The notes beneath the pieces are model-generated. The model was given only the letters and a program-made list of their open reading frames with translations. It did no database searches and was not told the DNA's origin. The translations under genes were made by a program, and so were the position numbers. DNA of 64,000 nucleotides from assembly GCA_964559125.1 (NCBI GenBank), contig CAZLGW010000018.1:1-64000 (forward strand), given 5' to 3'. The stretch is from Ravibacter sp964559125. GTDB taxonomy: Bacteria > Bacteroidota > Bacteroidia > Cytophagales > Spirosomataceae. Each line of letters opens with the position of its first letter. The first letter of the stretch is position 1. Of the stretch, positions 43,034 through 52,820 are shown one piece after another.

Positions 43034-44758
43034 ATGTTGCTTAGCGAGCAGGAGCTGTTGCGCCGACAAAAAAGAGAGGAGCTGATCAGGCTCGATATCA
43101 ACCCTTACCCTCCGGAAACTTTTGAGGTAAATGCTACCTCAAAAGATATTCTTGAAAACTACGGGAACAATAAGATCGATTATAAGAATGTTTCGCTCGC
43201 CGGGAGGCTGATGGGCTTCCGGATCATGGGCAGCGCTGCATTTGCCGAGCTGCAGGACGCTACAGGCCGTATCCAGCTCTACTTCCGCCGGGATGATCTT
43301 TGCCCGGATGAAGATAAGACGCTTTATAATACAGTCTTTAAGAAGCTTCTTGATATAGGCGATATCATTGGTGTTACCGGGTTTGTTTTTACAACCCAAA
43401 CCAACGAAATATCCGTTCATGTACAACGTTTTACCGTTCTCAGTAAAGCGCTCCGGCCGCTACCCGTGGTCAAGCGGGACGAGCAGGGAAATGTCTACGA
43501 CGGGTTTACCGACCCCGAGCTTCGTTACAGGCAGCGTTATGTAGACCTGATCGTGAACCCCGACGTAAAGGAGATCTTTATCAAAAGAGCCCGGATCATT
43601 ACCACCATGAGAGGCTATTTTGATAGTCATAACTGGCTGGAGGTAGAGACGCCCGTATTACAGAACGTACATGGTGGAGCTGCCGCCAGACCTTTTAAAA
43701 CGCATCATAACGCGTTGGATACCGATCTGTATCTCCGCATTGCAACTGAGCTTCACCTGAAAAGACTGATTGTAGGCGGCTTTGACGGTGTATACGAGTT
43801 CGGGAAGTTGTTCCGGAACGAAGGGATGGACAGGACGCATAACCCGGAATTTACGACAGTCGAGCTGTATGTGGCTTACAAAGACTATCACTGGATGATG
43901 GAAATGCTGGAAAACCTGCTGGAAAAGGTTGCCATTGCGGTAAACAGGACGACCGAGGCCAGGTTTGGCGACCAGGTGCTGAACTTCGCAGGTCCTTATC
44001 CGCGCCTGAGCATTACAGATGCCATTGAAAAATATACGGGCCTTAACGTGGAGGAACTTGATGAGGCGGCTATCCGCGACCGTTGCCGCGAATGGGGAAT
44101 GGAGGTAGACGACAGCATGGGAAAAGGAAAGCTGATAGACGAGATTTTTGGTGAAAAAGTAGAATCGCACATCATCCAGCCGACTTTTATCACGGATCAC
44201 CCCGTCGAAATGTCTCCGCTGACCAAAAAGCACCGCTCCAAACCCGGGATGGTAGAGCGGTTTGAGCTTTTTGTGAACGGGAAAGAGATAGCCAATGCCT
44301 ATTCCGAGCTGACCGACCCCATCGATCAGAAGGAGCGCTTTGATGAGCAGCTGAGACTGAAAGAGCGGGGAGATGAAGAGGCGATGGAGATGGACGATGA
44401 TTTTATCAGGGCGCTGGAATATGGGATGCCGCCCACCGCGGGGATCGGGATCGGTATCGACCGGCTGACCATGCTGCTGACTGGTAATGCCAGCATACAG
44501 GAGGTGATATTCTTCCCCCAGATGAGGCCGGAGAAGAAGGTAGAAGTTGCCTCGGAAGCCGACTATGAAGCTCTGGGTATCGGGAAGATCTGGATACCGG
44601 TTTTACAGAAAATGGGATTCTGGACGATCGAATCGTTAAAGACCGCCAATCCCAACAAGATATTCAACGACCTGGGCGGACTCAGGAAAAAATTCAAAAT
44701 CGAAGAAAAGGTGCCCGACGCCACTACGGTAAAGGAGTGGGTTGAAAAAGCCGGATGA
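43034..44758 (+). CDS. lysS: Lysyl-tRNA synthetase, class II
   Basis: 574 residues. An N-terminal OB-fold anticodon-binding domain (LAGRLMGFRIMGSAAFAELQD) precedes the class II catalytic core: motif 1 region TTMRGYFDSHNWLEVETP, motif 2 FRNEGMDRTHNPEFTTVELY and motif 3 GIGIGIDRLTMLL. It charges tRNA-Lys in the cytoplasm. A C-terminal extension of about 70 residues after motif 3 (EALGIGKIWIPVLQKMGF onward) has a helix-hairpin-like look and is usual in Bacteroidota LysRS. The gene has its own promoter and faces the LuxR-type regulator gene, with 38 bases between the two stops. Confidence 0.97.
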   Translation: MLLSEQELLRRQKREELIRLDINPYPPETFEVNATSKDILENYGNNKIDYKNVSLAGRLMGFRIMGSAAFAELQDATGRIQLYFRRDDLCPDEDKTLYNTVFKKLLDIGDIIGVTGFVFTTQTNEISVHVQRFTVLSKALRPLPVVKRDEQGNVYDGFTDPELRYRQRYVDLIVNPDVKEIFIKRARIITTMRGYFDSHNWLEVETPVLQNVHGGAAARPFKTHHNALDTDLYLRIATELHLKRLIVGGFDGVYEFGKLFRNEGMDRTHNPEFTTVELYVAYKDYHWMMEMLENLLEKVAIAVNRTTEARFGDQVLNFAGPYPRLSITDAIEKYTGLNVEELDEAAIRDRCREWGMEVDDSMGKGKLIDEIFGEKVESHIIQPTFITDHPVEMSPLTKKHRSKPGMVERFELFVNGKEIANAYSELTDPIDQKERFDEQLRLKERGDEEAMEMDDDFIRALEYGMPPTAGIGIGIDRLTMLLTGNASIQEVIFFPQMRPEKKVEVASEADYEALGIGKIWIPVLQKMGFWTIESLKTANPNKIFNDLGGLRKKFKIEEKVPDATTVKEWVEKAG

Positions 44759-44796
44759 TCATCGGATCAACCGGCTTCAGGCGCAATCGTCAAATG

Positions 44797-45450
44797 CTAG
44801 CCGCCTGATGATTGATATTTTGCTTTTTCCATTATAAATTCACGCAACATAAACACGTCTTCGGAATTTGTTTTTCTTAGAACCGATCGTTTAATAGTGC
44901 TGATTGTCGATACGCGGCGACCGGTTTTTTGTGCAATAATAGAGACTCTCTCTCCTTTTGACAGCATTATGGCAACTTCCATTTCATTTTTGGTCAGCAC
45001 GGGTTCTTTTTTTTGCCGTTTGAAAGTGTTCTCTTCTTTCAAAATGTGTTCAAGTAACGATTGAAGCATCTCAGACGACAGGTATCTTTTACCGTTATGT
45101 GCGGCTTTTATACAAGCGATAAGCGCTTCAACATCACATTCTATAGTTAAAAAACCCAGTACGCCGAGGTGAAGCAATTTAAATAGGGCCTCTCCGATCT
45201 TTTCATTTGATCCATCTTCAATTACTACTATTCCGGTGCCGGTGTGATGGTTTCTCAAACTCCGGATTATTTCATGGAAACTGCTGTGGTTAGAAAAGAC
45301 AATAGCAACATCGGGGGACAAATCTTTTATTTTAGAAAACTCGGAAAAGGAATTGACCTTTGTGATGTTGGCCTGATCAAATTCCTTATAAATCACATAT
45401 TCTATTCCTTTGTCATATACCGGTAACTTCTTAAAGATAGCGATGTTCAT
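44797..45450 (-). CDS. LuxR-type response regulator with degenerate receiver domain
   Basis: 217 residues. The N-terminal half (about 1-125) has a receiver-like alternation, but the expected phospho-acceptor Asp at the end of strand 3 is missing (PDVAIVFSNHSS), and the usual acidic pair at the start is not visible. The C-terminal half has a LuxR/GerE helix-turn-helix (LTKNEMEVAIMLSKGERVSI, then ISTIKRSVLRKT). It would bind DNA without, or with non-canonical, phosphorylation. The gene is clearly richer in A/T than its neighbours. It lies downstream of the T9SS surface-protein gene on the same strand, behind a terminator. Confidence 0.82.
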   Translation of the reverse strand: MNIAIFKKLPVYDKGIEYVIYKEFDQANITKVNSFSEFSKIKDLSPDVAIVFSNHSSFHEIIRSLRNHHTGTGIVVIEDGSNEKIGEALFKLLHLGVLGFLTIECDVEALIACIKAAHNGKRYLSSEMLQSLLEHILKEENTFKRQKKEPVLTKNEMEVAIMLSKGERVSIIAQKTGRRVSTISTIKRSVLRKTNSEDVFMLREFIMEKAKYQSSGG

Positions 45451-45479
45451 GGTCGTTTATAGTGTTTTGTTTAAGTATA

Positions 45480-45510
45480 AAAGGGGCTACCCGAACCAGG
45501 CAGCCCCTTT
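45480..45510 (-). terminator. Terminator after the T9SS surface-protein gene
   Basis: AAAGGGGCT at 45480-45488 pairs perfectly with AGCCCCTTT at 45502-45510 around a 13-base loop; on the minus strand the stem ends in CCCCTTTTATA. It separates the 1702-residue gene from the regulator gene at 45450, so the latter needs its own promoter in the short gap. Confidence 0.7.
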
Positions 45511-45561
45511 TATATGAGTTTAGCCAGTGGCTAATTGCGGATGACTAATCGAGTCGATCTA

Positions 45562-48500
45562 CTATTTACTAATATTCAGTTTTCTGTACTCTATCTGTCC
45601 GTTACGGTTGAAACGGATCACGTACATCCCCTGCGAAAGCCCTGATATATCGAGTATCTCCTGGCCACCCGATACTTTCCGGCTTCTGATCACCACTCTA
45701 CCTTGTATATCCACCACGTCGTATGAAGTATTTGGCATCAGGTTACTTAGTACCAGGTGATTGCTTGCGGGGTTCGGGTAGATAAACACCGCTCCGTCGC
45801 CCTGTACATCGATACTCCTGATGGTAAAGTACTCATACCTGCCATCGTAGTCTACCTGCTTTAACCGGTAGTAGGCTATACCTGCCGGAGGCGACTGGTG
45901 TACGTAGCTGTACCTGCCACCGGCCCGGGTTGTTCCCTGGCCGGCTACCGTACCCAAGTGGGTAAACCTCTTTCCATCCGATGAGGTCTCCACATCAAAG
46001 TGGCTGTTGTTGGACTCGGTTGTGGTTTCCCAGCGGAGTATCACATTGCCTTCCGACTGTCCGAGCGTGAAGCTGACTAGCTTCACCGGCAGCGGATCCT
46101 CGATGGTGTCCTCGGCTTTGTCACACAGGCATGCACCTTCTTCAGGATCGATCGAGGCGGTGATTTCGGCACCGTTGCAGTCAGAACCTGTACCCGTGGC
46201 CGGGATCACTACAGGGAATGTAAAGCTTCCGGTTGTACCTCCTGCAACGGCCGTACCTATAGCATATGTACCCAGCAGGTTGCCGTTGCAGTAGAAGCTG
46301 ATCGGCGTATCGGCCGCCAACGTCAGGGTGGAGGTATTCTGTATGTCGAGCGTGTAGGTTACGGTATTGCCCGGTGCATAGGTGCCGCTTTGGCGTGTCA
46401 GGTTTTTGATATCTACCGCGCTGCGCTTCACAACTACCGACTTTGTCTCGCTAGCCAATAAGCCCACTGAACTATTCTGACACTGCTCAGCTCCACACCA
46501 CAGCGGAGGAAACTCCCGCGTGATCGCCACTACTATATCGTTTGGCCCACATACTGCATCGCCGGTAGCCTCCAGATTGAGCGTAAGCGTACGGTTTGTA
46601 CCCGTAACGATACCTGCTGCTATACTGAACTCCAGCACTCCTCCGGTATTGCTCACAAACGTAAAGTCTGGAGAAGATCCCGCTATACCTGCGTATTCTA
46701 TGCCGGTAGGAAGTGTCACCAACAGCTTATCGCTTGCCTCTGAGTTCTCCAGGACAGGCGTAGCCGTTATCGTCAGGTCAAATTCTCCCTCACACTCCAC
46801 ATCAGGAGTGCTTAGTGAGGTATTCATCGTGTAAGACCCGCCGTCGCCTACACCATTGAGCTTGATAGGATTGGTACGTACATATCCATCGTAGCCCAAT
46901 ACATTGCCAAAGCAAGCACTATAGCCACGTTGATCCACTTTCATAGTAGCATTACTTACAAATTCACAACCTAGCGAGTAGGTAAGACGAAGGTTTGCAC
47001 TGCGATCCGCAGTAGAGACGGTCATAATCGTACCCGGAAGCCCTGTAGCAGGCACTGCGCTGTGGTCTCCTACCTTATATACCAATACACCACCTTCGTT
47101 GGTTGCTGCAACCTCCTCCCAGTTGCCGCTCCCTGCAGGGTATTCTATCTCGCCTTTTGTAATCACATAACCTACCGGTACTACCCGGAACTCCGCTCCT
47201 CTTACATTGCCGCCCAAGGCCGAGTTGATACTGTATACCACCGTCTGGTCTGTGCATATATCCACATCGGTTGCCGGCTGCTCCTCTACACTCAGTTGGA
47301 TCTGGGCCGGGTAATACTCCATTGGAAGTAAAGTGCTCACATGGCACTCTCCCAAATTAACCGCCCCCGAAGGCACTGCACAACCAAAGTCCAGATGTAC
47401 AGGGAGCTCCGGAGTACAGTCGCTACCCGTGTAGCGGGCAGATATCTCTATGTTCTGTGTTACTCCGTTTGATACAGCCCCCAGTACAAAGTAGCCGTCA
47501 TCATTGGGATTGATCGTGTTTCCGTTGCGCTTCAGAACCACGTTTGTCCAGTCTGACCCGGTGGGAATATAGAAATAGCTGTTTGGCGCTCCCGCAGAGC
47601 CGTTATTACTGAGCGTAAACGTCCACGACCCGTTGCCGTCGGCTGAAGTCATCAAACTTGGAGAGCTCAGGCTCATTATTGGGCCTCTGTAACGATATCT
47701 GGTAGTAGCATTATCTGTCCCTATAGTCCAGGTGCCGGCCCCGGTCGGCACATTGACACCATTGCCCTGCCCGACAAACTCCCAGGCAGCGGACCAATCT
47801 GTGGGGTCATCCAGCTTGCAATGCGGATCAAGGGTAAACAAGAGGTCTATCAGGGTATACTCATCGGGTACAGATGCACTGCCGCCATGCCCTTCAAAAA
47901 ATGTACTGAGGTTGGAGAACTGGAGCTTTCCGCCGGATACCGCCACGTGCGTACCGTCAGTAAGGTCATAAACATTAGTAACCTGAACCCCGCCGACATG
48001 TTTATACACCCTCAATTTTGCAGAACCAGCACGGTAGGTAACCCCATCGGCAGCCGGGAATTGGACTTCTGCGGTATTGGGTAGATAGAAATTGCGTACT
48101 TCATTGGGGAACATGTAGTTATTGGTATACATACCAAGATTCTCCGACACCCTCACACTTATTTCGCTACCACATACAGCTATCGTATGGATATTAAAAG
48201 TAGTGCCCAAAATAAGATTGCTGATACGGATATAGTCGGGCAGCCTGTCGCAAGTGTAATGGGTGCCAGAAGTCAGGCTGGTCACCGGGGTGTTCTGTGG
48301 AGCGTAAGTGCTGTACACAAGCGGCTCTACTACATAGTCGCCTAAACCGGTATTATTTGTCGCTCTGGCTTTGAAAGGTATCTTTACCGTTACCTGGTCT
48401 GTACCGCCATTTGCCCAGCCGCCGGCAGGTTTGCAGGAACTGATGTCATAGTGGTAGCTGCCGCTGGTGGCACCCGAATTGAGAAGTTCAGCAGTAGTGC

Positions 48501-50670
48501 AAGTAGTAGCCGAGCCATTTACGACTACTTCTATAGGGGCGCCCGCATCGGTTAGGCCAAAGTTGGTTGTTCCACGGGGTACATCTATATACAGGTAATC
48601 GAAGGCAGTATTGGTAACCGTATTGGGATATACATTGATATTCCAGGTACCGATGATATCGTCGCCGTTTACAGCGTACTTCAACTTTATGCCGGGGGTG
48701 TTTCTGTCGACAGATCCTGTTCCGTCGGCCACACCGTTATTGTCGGCGTCTATGAGGCCAAAGGTATTCCGCTCCAGGGTAAAGCTCACGGGGGTAGCTC
48801 CACCCTCTGCACATCCAGGAGCGGGGCATCTCAGTTCTACCGCTTTTTCGAGGCAGCCCATCGTAAGGTACACCAGTTGGCAGTTGCTGTATTTGTATTT
48901 TACACCGGTCTTTATCGTCTGCAAACCCGAAATACCGCAAGTGGCTGTGAGGCTCAGCAAAAGCTCTTTACCATAATAATTGGTAACCGTACCGGTCGCG
49001 TTTTTCGGGATAGGCCCTATTTCGAGCATTTGGGCGGCAGGGTTCCAGCTTACAGGAAGCGTATGACCCGCAAAGTCTACCGTAGCAGGGCCGGTGTACG
49101 CGAAGTCTGTACCCGCCAAATCCACATAGAAGTAGGCATCGCCCTCGCTGGCACTTTGGTAAGAGAGGTTGAGGGTATTAAAGAATACGCCTACCTCAAA
49201 TGCCTCGCCTCCATTCACAACAAGCGGAGCTGTAAGTACGGAGAGCGCTTCGGGCCTGGCTCCCAGATTAAGAATGTTGTTGCCTGAAACCGAATAAGAA
49301 GTGTTGCCGCAAGAGTTGGTATAAGCCGCACTGGCGCTCATTGTACCCCAGGTACGGGTGTCACATTCGTCCACCGCCAGGCAGGTGGAGTTATAGCTGC
49401 GGGTAGGCACTTCTATCTCTACCCATTCCCCTGGCTGGAGCACCAGACTGCCGAGGTCTATGGTTATGTTGTTAGGGGCGGTGCTATTCAGGCTGCACCC
49501 GCCCGGGTCAAAGTAAAACGGAATAATAGTACCACTACCAAACGTAACTTTGGGGGCAGTCTCGTTGTTTGGTACAATGGTTTCTATGGTATTGTCGTCC
49601 TTGTCTTTGATCACCCAATTCTGGCCATAGTCTAAATAAAACCGCGGGTCCCTGGCAACCGTCACTTTAATGTTGGCGGCAGCACTTCCTGAAGTGGCGT
49701 TGGTATATCGGACAGTCTGGTATTTGAGTGCGGCGTTAAAGCAATATTCGCGGGACTCATTTACCATTGACACACTTAAAGTAGGGCGAACCGTACTCTG
49801 GGTAATATTGGAGTTTACCGGTAGGGTATGTCCATACAACGCATCGTGGTGGTCTATATAAGCCGTCTTATAGCTGGTGGCAGGATTGCCGCAGGCTGTA
49901 AGCTTTACATCTTCCTCAAAAATCACAGATTCACCGTTACAGAACTCGCCGGAAGCATCAAATGCATTGGCCGGTATTCTGAAAACTTTCTTATCAGTAG
50001 TGCTGTTTACAACATCCAGGTAACTCATCACCGAAGCTCCACCCTGCATACGCAGGTCTTCCAACGAAAGCAAGCCACCAGGCGTGTAGTTCAATTCCAG
50101 ATACAGCTCGTCCATACACCCTGTACCTCCCTGGCGAACTTCTATCACGCGGGTACGGGTTTCGCCTACGTTCATGTTAGCAAGATTGGCCACGGGCATC
50201 ATCGTTAGCCCGGGAGCCAGCAGGTTGTAGCTGTTTACATCGGCATCGGTTTCCGAAGCGGCGCATGCCCCGCTGATGACCACGTGATCCTTGGCGCTCT
50301 GTCCTGCACCTCCATTGGCCTGGCGTTTTACCCTGAACTCCACAAACTGTCCTGCCCCGGCTGCTCCGAGGGTAAAGTTAGGCTGAGTCAGGTTGGTTAT
50401 GGCTCCTTGGATGATCGATACCGTACCGCCAAGGTTCTCTAGCGAGCCTGCGATGTACTCTATCTCTCCGGGGGCGCCGCTCGCGCCGAGCAGAAGCTGC
50501 AGGTTGCTGCCTGCGGCACATGCATCGGTAAAATCTACCCGCACCGTGAGCCAGGAGTCGCCCAAGCCCCGGGTGATCGCTTCGGCTTCCTTGCCGGACG
50601 GATAGCTTATACTCTGCCCTAAGGCGGGGATAAAGCCCAGCAGGAAAAAAAATAGAAAAATTTTCTTCAT
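45562..50670 (-). CDS. Very large secreted surface protein with type IX secretion C-terminal sorting domain
   Basis: 1702 residues. A signal peptide (KKIFLFFFLLGFIPALGQ) is followed by a long beta-rich, Cys-containing region resembling DUF11/CARDB-like extracellular domains (for example TYAPGNTVTYTLDIQNTSTL near 1500). The C-terminus has a fibronectin-like WETTTESNNSHFDVETSSDG unit and a T9SS type A sorting domain (FIYPNPASNHLVLSNL ... GMYVIRFNRNGQ). It is thus exported through the type IX system and anchored or released at the surface. A role in adhesion or gliding is inferred from such proteins in general. It is divergent from the kinase gene at 51030. Confidence 0.9.
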   Translation of the reverse strand: MKKIFLFFFLLGFIPALGQSISYPSGKEAEAITRGLGDSWLTVRVDFTDACAAGSNLQLLLGASGAPGEIEYIAGSLENLGGTVSIIQGAITNLTQPNFTLGAAGAGQFVEFRVKRQANGGAGQSAKDHVVISGACAASETDADVNSYNLLAPGLTMMPVANLANMNVGETRTRVIEVRQGGTGCMDELYLELNYTPGGLLSLEDLRMQGGASVMSYLDVVNSTTDKKVFRIPANAFDASGEFCNGESVIFEEDVKLTACGNPATSYKTAYIDHHDALYGHTLPVNSNITQSTVRPTLSVSMVNESREYCFNAALKYQTVRYTNATSGSAAANIKVTVARDPRFYLDYGQNWVIKDKDDNTIETIVPNNETAPKVTFGSGTIIPFYFDPGGCSLNSTAPNNITIDLGSLVLQPGEWVEIEVPTRSYNSTCLAVDECDTRTWGTMSASAAYTNSCGNTSYSVSGNNILNLGARPEALSVLTAPLVVNGGEAFEVGVFFNTLNLSYQSASEGDAYFYVDLAGTDFAYTGPATVDFAGHTLPVSWNPAAQMLEIGPIPKNATGTVTNYYGKELLLSLTATCGISGLQTIKTGVKYKYSNCQLVYLTMGCLEKAVELRCPAPGCAEGGATPVSFTLERNTFGLIDADNNGVADGTGSVDRNTPGIKLKYAVNGDDIIGTWNINVYPNTVTNTAFDYLYIDVPRGTTNFGLTDAGAPIEVVVNGSATTCTTAELLNSGATSGSYHYDISSCKPAGGWANGGTDQVTVKIPFKARATNNTGLGDYVVEPLVYSTYAPQNTPVTSLTSGTHYTCDRLPDYIRISNLILGTTFNIHTIAVCGSEISVRVSENLGMYTNNYMFPNEVRNFYLPNTAEVQFPAADGVTYRAGSAKLRVYKHVGGVQVTNVYDLTDGTHVAVSGGKLQFSNLSTFFEGHGGSASVPDEYTLIDLLFTLDPHCKLDDPTDWSAAWEFVGQGNGVNVPTGAGTWTIGTDNATTRYRYRGPIMSLSSPSLMTSADGNGSWTFTLSNNGSAGAPNSYFYIPTGSDWTNVVLKRNGNTINPNDDGYFVLGAVSNGVTQNIEISARYTGSDCTPELPVHLDFGCAVPSGAVNLGECHVSTLLPMEYYPAQIQLSVEEQPATDVDICTDQTVVYSINSALGGNVRGAEFRVVPVGYVITKGEIEYPAGSGNWEEVAATNEGGVLVYKVGDHSAVPATGLPGTIMTVSTADRSANLRLTYSLGCEFVSNATMKVDQRGYSACFGNVLGYDGYVRTNPIKLNGVGDGGSYTMNTSLSTPDVECEGEFDLTITATPVLENSEASDKLLVTLPTGIEYAGIAGSSPDFTFVSNTGGVLEFSIAAGIVTGTNRTLTLNLEATGDAVCGPNDIVVAITREFPPLWCGAEQCQNSSVGLLASETKSVVVKRSAVDIKNLTRQSGTYAPGNTVTYTLDIQNTSTLTLAADTPISFYCNGNLLGTYAIGTAVAGGTTGSFTFPVVIPATGTGSDCNGAEITASIDPEEGACLCDKAEDTIEDPLPVKLVSFTLGQSEGNVILRWETTTESNNSHFDVETSSDGKRFTHLGTVAGQGTTRAGGRYSYVHQSPPAGIAYYRLKQVDYDGRYEYFTIRSIDVQGDGAVFIYPNPASNHLVLSNLMPNTSYDVVDIQGRVVIRSRKVSGGQEILDISGLSQGMYVIRFNRNGQIEYRKLNISK

Positions 50671-51029
50671 GTTTTTGATTGGTTTTTGTTAATCGAAAGA
50701 CATTGTTTTTTAAGAATAGTCCGTAAAGATCCACTTTGGGGATTATATCGAGGTGTACCTTTTCTGGCTAAATACGGCACTAATCCTCCGTCTGTATCGA
50801 TGACAGGCCCTCAAGGGCGTTTGGATAAATGAGGTTTCGGTTTGTTACTTATATACGTATAGTCATTCTTCTTGTCATAATTAGGCACTTATCTTATCAA
50901 AGTATATAGATCCCGTTACTTTTTCGGATAGCAAGTAGTATCCAAATAGCTTTATGTCTAAAATGGGGTTAATTAAGCTATTGGCTGCATTTGTAGATAT
51001 ACTTCCAAGTGTTCCATGCAGATATTTCT
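50671..51029. promoter_or_regulatory. Divergent intergenic region between the surface-protein and hybrid-kinase genes
   Basis: This 359-base AT-rich gap must hold both promoters and shows no gene. Visible items: a small GCCC-TCAA-GGGC hairpin at 50807-50818, the TATACGTATA palindrome near 50852-50861, a GGATA/TATCC inverted repeat at 50926-50943 and a -7-like TGCATTTG at 50986-50993 (one mismatch to TAnnTTTG) that would start the kinase message about 30 bases before its ATG. No clear promoter is seen for the leftward gene. Confidence 0.4.
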
Positions 51030-52817
51030 ATGCATTCGCGTACTGCCGTATTGATTGCTCTTTTTGTCCAGATCATTTTTTTGCAAATGACGGAAGCTCA
51101 GGTTTCCGGGATTTCTGAACGGGGAGGCGCTACCAATCTGTCTGCTGTCGTCTTATCGCCCTGGTGGAAAACCTGGTACGCTTACCTGGCCTATATCGTG
51201 GCTGCGGGGTTGCTGATTTGTACCGTGGCGCGTTTTTTCCGGATGAGGAGAGCGTTCAGAAAGGAAAGCGAGTTGTACGAGGCAAAGCTTGACTTTTTTA
51301 CCAACATATCGCACGAAATATATACACACCTGGCGCTTATCAACGCCCCTCTTCAAAAAGCTTTTCATTCTTTGAATGTGGACGATGAAGCAAAGAGTTA
51401 CCTGAAGTATGCCCAAAACAATTCCGAACGGCTGATGAGCCTGGTAGGAGAGCTGCTCGATTTCAGGAAAATACAATCGGGGAACCAGAAGCTCAGCGCA
51501 GGCAAATACGATCTTGTCGGCATACTCGAAAATGTATTGGCGGCTTTTGAACATCTTTCAGCGGAAAAAGGGATCACTACCGTATATCAGCGCCCGGATC
51601 TGCCGGTAATGGCCTGGGTTGATGCGGTAAAAATCCAGAAGGTATTTTATAACCTGCTCGGTAATGCCTACAAGTTTACCCCCAATGGCGGAAAAATAAC
51701 CCTGATCCTGAAAGAAAACCGGGATAATGTCCAGGTTGAATTCCATAACAGCGGGAAAGGGATCGCTCCGGAATACCTTTCCAGGCTGTTTGTAAATTTC
51801 TTCCAGGTATACAACGAGAAAACTGAAAACACCGGGTATGGAATAGGGCTTGCCCTCTCGAAAAGTATAGTCGACCAGCATGGCGGTAAGTTGACTGTTT
51901 CCAGCGTCCCTGCCGCGCCTGACCAGGAAGACGGCGAGACCTGCTTTACCGTTGCCCTTCTGAAAGACCGGGAGGATCCTAAGCCCGGCTTAATTGAAGC
52001 CGGTACCGACGATTTGCCCGTTGTCGGGAAATTACCTGTCGGCACGGAAAGTACTACGCATAAGTACTCACTGTTGCTGATCGAAGATCACAATGAGTTC
52101 AGGGCTTTCGAAAAAGAAAGCTTCCGCGATACCTATAATGTACTGGAAGCAGATAACGGGCGGGATGGGCTTTCTATTGCGCAGCAAAAAATGCCTGACC
52201 TGATTTTGTGCGACGTGATACTTCCGGGTCTGAGCGGGCTGGAAGTTTGTCGCAGATTGCGATCCGATACACGGACGAGCTATATTCCTGTGATTATGAT
52301 TTCGGTGCGAAGCACAAGTGCAGAAATCAGGGAAGGTTTAGCTGCCGGGGCAGATGATTACCTTATCAAGCCTTTTGACCTGAAAGTCCTCGAACTAAAG
52401 ATCTACAACCTCATCAGGGTAAGAAAAGCGCTTCAATCGCAGCACAGCCGGACAATATCCCTTGAGCCTGAAATGGCTGTGGTGGCGGATCTGGACGGGG
52501 AGTTCCTTCTTAAAATAAAGACCGCCGTTGTGGAGCGTATGGATGACCCGAATTTTGGCGTAGAGCAATTGGCTTTTGAGGCGGGTGTCAGCGTATCGGT
52601 ACTATATAGAAAACTACGTTCACTTACCGGTATGACTGCCAGCGAATTTATCCGGACAATCAAATTCAAAAGGGCAGTTCAGCTGTTGGAATCAGGCGCC
52701 TATAATGTTGGCGAGATCGCCCTCATGCTCGGTTTTGAAAGTAGCCGGTATTTTACCAGGGCCTTTAAAAAGGAGTTTGGAAAGCCGCCGATAGCGTATA
52801 TCAGACGGTCGGTGTAA
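51030..52817 (+). CDS. Hybrid histidine kinase/response regulator with AraC output, lacking the sensor domain
   Basis: 595 residues from the ATG at 51030, which starts a signal peptide (HSRTAVLIALFVQIIFLQMTEAQ); a GTG at 51009 is less likely. After about 20 residues comes LSPWWKTWYAYLAY, the motif that ends the periplasmic sensor in Bacteroidota hybrid two-component systems, then one membrane helix. Next: HisKA with H-box SHEIYTHL, HATPase (LLGNAYKFTPNGG, NTGYGIGLALSKSIV), a receiver with Asp in LILCDVILPG and Lys in YLIKPF, and an AraC helix-turn-helix (about 490-592). The roughly 700-residue beta-propeller and Y_Y_Y region expected before the motif is missing. It converges with the esterase gene, with 3 bases between stops. 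Confidence 0.88.
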   Translation: MHSRTAVLIALFVQIIFLQMTEAQVSGISERGGATNLSAVVLSPWWKTWYAYLAYIVAAGLLICTVARFFRMRRAFRKESELYEAKLDFFTNISHEIYTHLALINAPLQKAFHSLNVDDEAKSYLKYAQNNSERLMSLVGELLDFRKIQSGNQKLSAGKYDLVGILENVLAAFEHLSAEKGITTVYQRPDLPVMAWVDAVKIQKVFYNLLGNAYKFTPNGGKITLILKENRDNVQVEFHNSGKGIAPEYLSRLFVNFFQVYNEKTENTGYGIGLALSKSIVDQHGGKLTVSSVPAAPDQEDGETCFTVALLKDREDPKPGLIEAGTDDLPVVGKLPVGTESTTHKYSLLLIEDHNEFRAFEKESFRDTYNVLEADNGRDGLSIAQQKMPDLILCDVILPGLSGLEVCRRLRSDTRTSYIPVIMISVRSTSAEIREGLAAGADDYLIKPFDLKVLELKIYNLIRVRKALQSQHSRTISLEPEMAVVADLDGEFLLKIKTAVVERMDDPNFGVEQLAFEAGVSVSVLYRKLRSLTGMTASEFIRTIKFKRAVQLLESGAYNVGEIALMLGFESSRYFTRAFKKEFGKPPIAYIRRSV

Positions 52818-52820
52818 AGC

